8,341 nucleotides of DNA from contig CAYGGG010000035.1 in assembly GCA_964349455.1 (NCBI GenBank), forward strand, positions 1-8,341, in the 5' to 3' direction. The notes below the pieces were generated by a model, which worked only from the letters and a program-made list of their open reading frames with translations, did no database searches and was not told the origin of the DNA. Position 1 is the stretch's first letter. The number at the start of each line of letters is the position of its first letter. The stretch comes from CSSED10-109M sp964349455 (lineage in GTDB: Bacteria > Bacillota_I > Bacilli_A > RF39 > UBA660). This document shows positions 6,513 to 8,341 of the stretch, in pieces. Made by a program: the position numbers and the translations under genes.

Positions 6513-6523
6513 GTCTTTTTTTT
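6494..6523 (+). terminator. Retained terminator of the pseudogene
   Basis: Stem 6494-6504 with 6513-6523 (two G-U pairs), 8-base loop holding the stop codon, T-run of eight. It matches the 1717-1749 terminator, and its substitutions still allow pairing. Confidence 0.55.
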
Positions 6524-6550
6524 GTATATAAATCAACGATTTATTAAACA

Positions 6551-6600
6551 TGTGACAAACTTGAACGTAAAACCTACCAAAAACGTGACAAAAACTTGAG
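6551..6600 (+). repeat. TGTGACAAA-type short repeats, copies 2 and 3
   Basis: TGTGACAAACTTGAA at 6551-6565 and CGTGACAAAAACTTGAG at 6584-6600, 33 bases apart, sharing GTGACAAA then CTTGA with a variable gap. Their significance is unknown; copy 1 is at 6302. Confidence 0.5.
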
Positions 6601-6644
6601 AAAGCTTTTATTGCAAGATATTTTTTGAAAAAAATTAATTATTT

Positions 6645-6682
6645 AAAAAAGCCTTTTTTATTTGACAAAAAGGCTTTTTTTT
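6645..6682 (+). terminator. Strong, near-symmetrical terminator before the capsule operon
   Basis: A 14-bp perfect stem (6645-6658 with 6667-6680) includes the GCC/GGC core, has an 8-base loop, and is A-rich on the left and T-rich on the right, so it could act in both directions. It insulates the capsule operon from upstream transcripts. The operon -35 box lies in its loop and right arm. Confidence 0.85.
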
Positions 6683-6690
6683 GATAAAGT
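6662..6690 (+). promoter_or_regulatory. Promoter of the capsule (cpsCD) operon, embedded in the terminator
   Basis: TTGACA at 6662-6667, 17-base spacer, then TAAAGT at 6685-6690 preceded by TGA, a TGn extension. Start expected near 6696, leaving a leader of about 26 bases. The hairpin lies upstream of this start, so it is an insulator rather than an attenuator for this promoter. Confidence 0.65.
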
Positions 6691-6721
6691 AAAAATGCTT
6701 TAAAAAAAGGAATGTGATGAA

Positions 6722-7390
6722 ATGGAAGAAATCAATTTAAAAGAACTGCTTGAATATTTTGGCAAACATATTTGGCAGATGACCTTAGGAATAATAATAA
6801 TAGCAGGTTTAGGCTTTGGCTATGTTTTTTATGTTCAAAAACCAATGTACCAGGCCTCTACAACCTTACTACTTGCCACTGAATCAACTGTTATAACGCA
6901 AGGCGAAGTATTACTTAATCGAAGCTTAATAAATACTTATCGTGAAGTTGTAAAAAGTAATAAAGTATTATATAAAACTTTAGAAGACACTGATTTATCT
7001 TTAGAAAAAGCCCAATTAGCAAAAATGGTTGAAGTAACCGCACCACCTAATACCGATGTATTAAAAATAACTGTTAAATCAGATAACAAAAGAATCCCTC
7101 ATCTTTTAGCAGATAGCTTAGCTTCTAATTTTAAGGAATTAGTACAAGATGTTTATTTAATTGAAAACATTGCCATTGTTGATGAGGCTGAACCAGCTTA
7201 TACTCCATACAACAAAAACATTGTATTACAATCAACTATTATTAGTTTAATAGCCATTTTAACAACCGCTTTTATGACGCTTTTAATTTATTTTTTAGAT
7301 GATACGATTAAAGATGAAATAACTGTTGAGGAAACAACTAAAGTACCAGTCATTGGTATCATTCCTCTTGAAAAGGAGGTCTTAAAATGA
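6722..7390 (+). CDS. cpsC: CpsC/YwqC-type Wzz chain-length and kinase-adaptor protein, 222 residues
   Basis: Polysaccharide co-polymerase of the Gram-positive split type. Two membrane spans, about residues 18-37 and 168-191, flank an extracellular domain that opens with YQASTTLLL after span 1 and closes with the proline-bearing AEPAYTPYNKN just before span 2, as in Wzz proteins. The short cytoplasmic tail (DDTIKDEITVEE, then VPVIGIIP) is the part that in this family contacts and activates the tyrosine kinase. Length is normal for CpsC/YwqC. The ATG at 6722 has only a weak ribosome site (AAGG at 6707-6710, or GTGATGA closer in), unlike the other genes here. The stop overlaps the kinase start by ATGA, so the two are translationally coupled. 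Role: with the kinase, controls polymer length and export of capsule or exopolysaccharide. Family assignment is firm; the polymer is unknown. Confidence 0.9.
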   Translation: MEEINLKELLEYFGKHIWQMTLGIIIIAGLGFGYVFYVQKPMYQASTTLLLATESTVITQGEVLLNRSLINTYREVVKSNKVLYKTLEDTDLSLEKAQLAKMVEVTAPPNTDVLKITVKSDNKRIPHLLADSLASNFKELVQDVYLIENIAIVDEAEPAYTPYNKNIVLQSTIISLIAILTTAFMTLLIYFLDDTIKDEITVEETTKVPVIGIIPLEKEVLK

Positions 7391-8055
7391 AAAAAGAATT
7401 AATTGCCTATACTGAACCCAAATCAATTGTAACCGAATCTTTTAAAGCAATTAGAACCAATCTTTTATTTTCAGCAATTGACCAAAAAATAAAAAAAATT
7501 CTAATCACAAGTGCTAATCCAATGGAGGGGAAGTCATTTACTTCAATTAACTTAGCAATTACTTTCGCTCAAAATGATCAAAAAACTTTATTAGTTGATT
7601 GTGATTTAAGAAAAGGAAGATTACATGAAGCTTTCCAAGTTGAAAATGGTGAAGGTCTTTCTAATCTTTTAATTGAAGAAAAATTAGAATTAAAAAAATA
7701 TGTTAAAAAAAGTGAAATTAAAAATTTAGATATTTTATCAATGGGTGCAATTCCCCCAAATCCTTCAGAACTTTTAGGATCAAATAAATTTTTAGAATTT
7801 TTAAAACAAGCCGAAAAAGAATACGATATGGTTGTATTTGATTCAACACCAATTAACAAAGTATCAGATGCTTTAATTATTGCCAGTAAAGTTGATGCAG
7901 TCTTATTAGTAACAGCTCATTCAAAAACAAAAAATACTGATTTACAACATGCAATTAAAAGTATTAATAATGTTGGGGGCAAATTAACTGGTATTATTAT
8001 TAATAAGAAAAAAATAAGCAAAAAAGCTTATTATGGTAAATATTATCATTATTAG
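7387..8055 (+). CDS. cpsD: CpsD/YwqD-type bacterial tyrosine kinase (BY-kinase), 222 residues
   Basis: Cytoplasmic ATP-dependent autokinase partner of the Wzz adaptor. Seen in order: ESFKAIRTN at about 17-25 (the EX2RX2R oligomerisation motif, with Lys for the first Arg); Walker A SANPMEGKSF at 42-51 (Gly48, Lys49, Ser50); Walker A' LLVDCDLRKGRLH at 68-80 (Asp71, Asp73); the SMGAIPPNPSELL loop at 118-130; Walker B-like MVVFDSTP at 148-155; and a C-terminal tyrosine cluster AYYGKYYHY (five Tyr), the autophosphorylation tail. Two small departures: Phe follows GKS where Thr is usual, and DSTP replaces the common DTPP. ATG at 7387 with AAAGGAGGT at 7372-7380 and a 4-base overlap with the adaptor. 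The CpsB-type phosphatase whose end lies at the left edge is the expected antagonist. The phosphorylation cycle is known for the family; the polymer controlled here is unknown. Confidence 0.92.
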   Translation: MKKELIAYTEPKSIVTESFKAIRTNLLFSAIDQKIKKILITSANPMEGKSFTSINLAITFAQNDQKTLLVDCDLRKGRLHEAFQVENGEGLSNLLIEEKLELKKYVKKSEIKNLDILSMGAIPPNPSELLGSNKFLEFLKQAEKEYDMVVFDSTPINKVSDALIIASKVDAVLLVTAHSKTKNTDLQHAIKSINNVGGKLTGIIINKKKISKKAYYGKYYHY

Positions 8056-8067
8056 TTAGGGGTTAAG

Positions 8068-8341
8068 ATGATCTTAAAAAAATATAAAAAATCAATTATT
8101 TTTCTGTTTGATGGATTTTCCATTTTAGCTGCTTATTTAGTAGCTGCTTTTTTAAGGTTTGATTTCAAAAATCCTTTTTTTTATCTTCAAGAAAAATACT
8201 CTTGTCTTTTCTTTTTTTTAACTATTTATTTAATTGTGTTTCTTCTTTTTAAAACCTATAATCGTTTATGGTCAATTTCTGGTTTAAAAGATTACCTAGA
8301 TGTTGTATCAGCTAATATAATTGCCTTTCTTTTTCTTTTTT
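8068..8341 (+). CDS. CapD/EpsC/FlaA1-type membrane nucleotide-sugar dehydratase/epimerase, N-terminal part (cut by window end)
   Basis: ATG at 8068, 12 bases after the kinase stop, with AGGGG at 8058-8062 as ribosome site; same operon. The 91 visible residues are the membrane region: spans at about 9-29, 45-61 and from about 80. Family marks are LFDGFSILAAYLVAAFLRFD (Asp in the first span and Arg-Phe-Asp after it) and YNRLWSISGLKDYLDVV, which matches the Y-x-x-LW-x-(Y/I)-(S/A)-S-x-x-(D/E) loop of polysaccharide biosynthesis proteins of the CapD/FlaA1 type. The catalytic Rossmann domain with its GxxGxxG and YxxxK motifs would lie beyond the edge and cannot be checked. Members make modified UDP-sugars early in capsule or glycan synthesis, commonly as 4,6-dehydratases. 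An alternative is a membrane-only relative without the enzyme domain. Confidence 0.78.
   Translation, partial: MILKKYKKSIIFLFDGFSILAAYLVAAFLRFDFKNPFFYLQEKYSCLFFFLTIYLIVFLLFKTYNRLWSISGLKDYLDVVSANIIAFLFLF

Larger units (their letters stand above)
6354..6523 (+). repeat. 170-bp direct repeat, right copy (partner 1577-1746)
   Basis: Same orientation as 1577-1746, no gaps, 13 differences. It comprises exactly a gene 3' end plus its terminator. The intervening DNA of about 4.6 kb holds the two pilin-stem adhesin genes, so recombination between the copies would delete both. Confidence 0.9.
6286..6721 (+). other. Gene-poor spacer between the adhesin genes and the capsule operon
   Basis: About 440 bases with no intact gene. 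Contents: a short-repeat copy at 6302; featureless AT-rich DNA to 6353; the broken gene end and its terminator (6354-6523); AT-rich sequence with two more short repeats (6551-6600); a featureless stretch to 6644; and a strong hairpin overlapped by the capsule operon promoter (6645-6690). No tRNA, convincing riboswitch or open frame was seen on either strand. Confidence 0.6.

Noticed and set aside
6302..6600. Complete insertion element or MITE in the spacer
   Set aside because: The short motifs are in direct rather than inverted orientation, no transposase remnant is visible, and no target duplication was found.
6645..6721. Riboswitch or attenuator in the capsule operon leader
   Set aside because: The hairpin precedes the predicted transcription start, and the remaining leader of about 26 bases is too short for an aptamer.
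1..8341. Mycoplasma-type code with TGA as tryptophan
   Set aside because: All tryptophans in the recognised genes are TGG and TGA ends the CpsC gene in an ATGA overlap with CpsD.

Overview
The window is AT-rich and reads like a low-GC Gram-positive (Firmicutes/Bacilli) or Tenericutes-related lineage. Evidence is the strong AGGAGG-type ribosome sites, sigma-A-like promoters, U-tract hairpin terminators, and a CpsB/CpsC/CpsD capsule kinase system. Tryptophan is written TGG throughout and TGA is used as a stop, so the standard bacterial code applies rather than the Mycoplasma code. The lineage assignment is inference; no marker gene is present.

Layout from left to right: (1) the 3' end of a CpsB/YwqE-type PHP phosphatase, whose reading frame is open to the left edge and begins in a run of at least 15 A; (2) a 40-residue single-span membrane peptide with its own promoter and terminator; (3) a 336-residue soluble protein of unknown family made of two tandem copies of one domain; (4) a 680-residue protein with a type IV prepilin leader, a pilin-like stem and about 11 GLUG repeats; (5) a 749-residue paralogue with nearly the same prepilin stem but a BspA-type leucine-rich-repeat (LRR_5) passenger; (6) a 470-base spacer holding a broken copy of the 3' end of the 336-residue gene; (7) a capsule/exopolysaccharide operon on the same strand: CpsC/YwqC-type Wzz adaptor, CpsD/YwqD-type tyrosine kinase (4-base ATGA overlap), and the start of a CapD/FlaA1-type membrane nucleotide-sugar enzyme cut by the right edge.

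All genes are on the + strand. Each unit between about 440 and 6650 is separately terminated, and most have a readable promoter, often placed directly on or after the upstream terminator. The CpsC and CpsD products form the kinase pair that controls polysaccharide polymerisation and export, and the CpsB-type phosphatase would reverse the kinase phosphorylation. The roughly 6-kb stretch between phosphatase and kinase pair therefore looks like a surface-adhesin island set inside or beside a capsule locus. Its most interesting features are the two pilin-stem proteins with swapped passengers and the 170-bp, about 92% identical direct repeat that brackets them.
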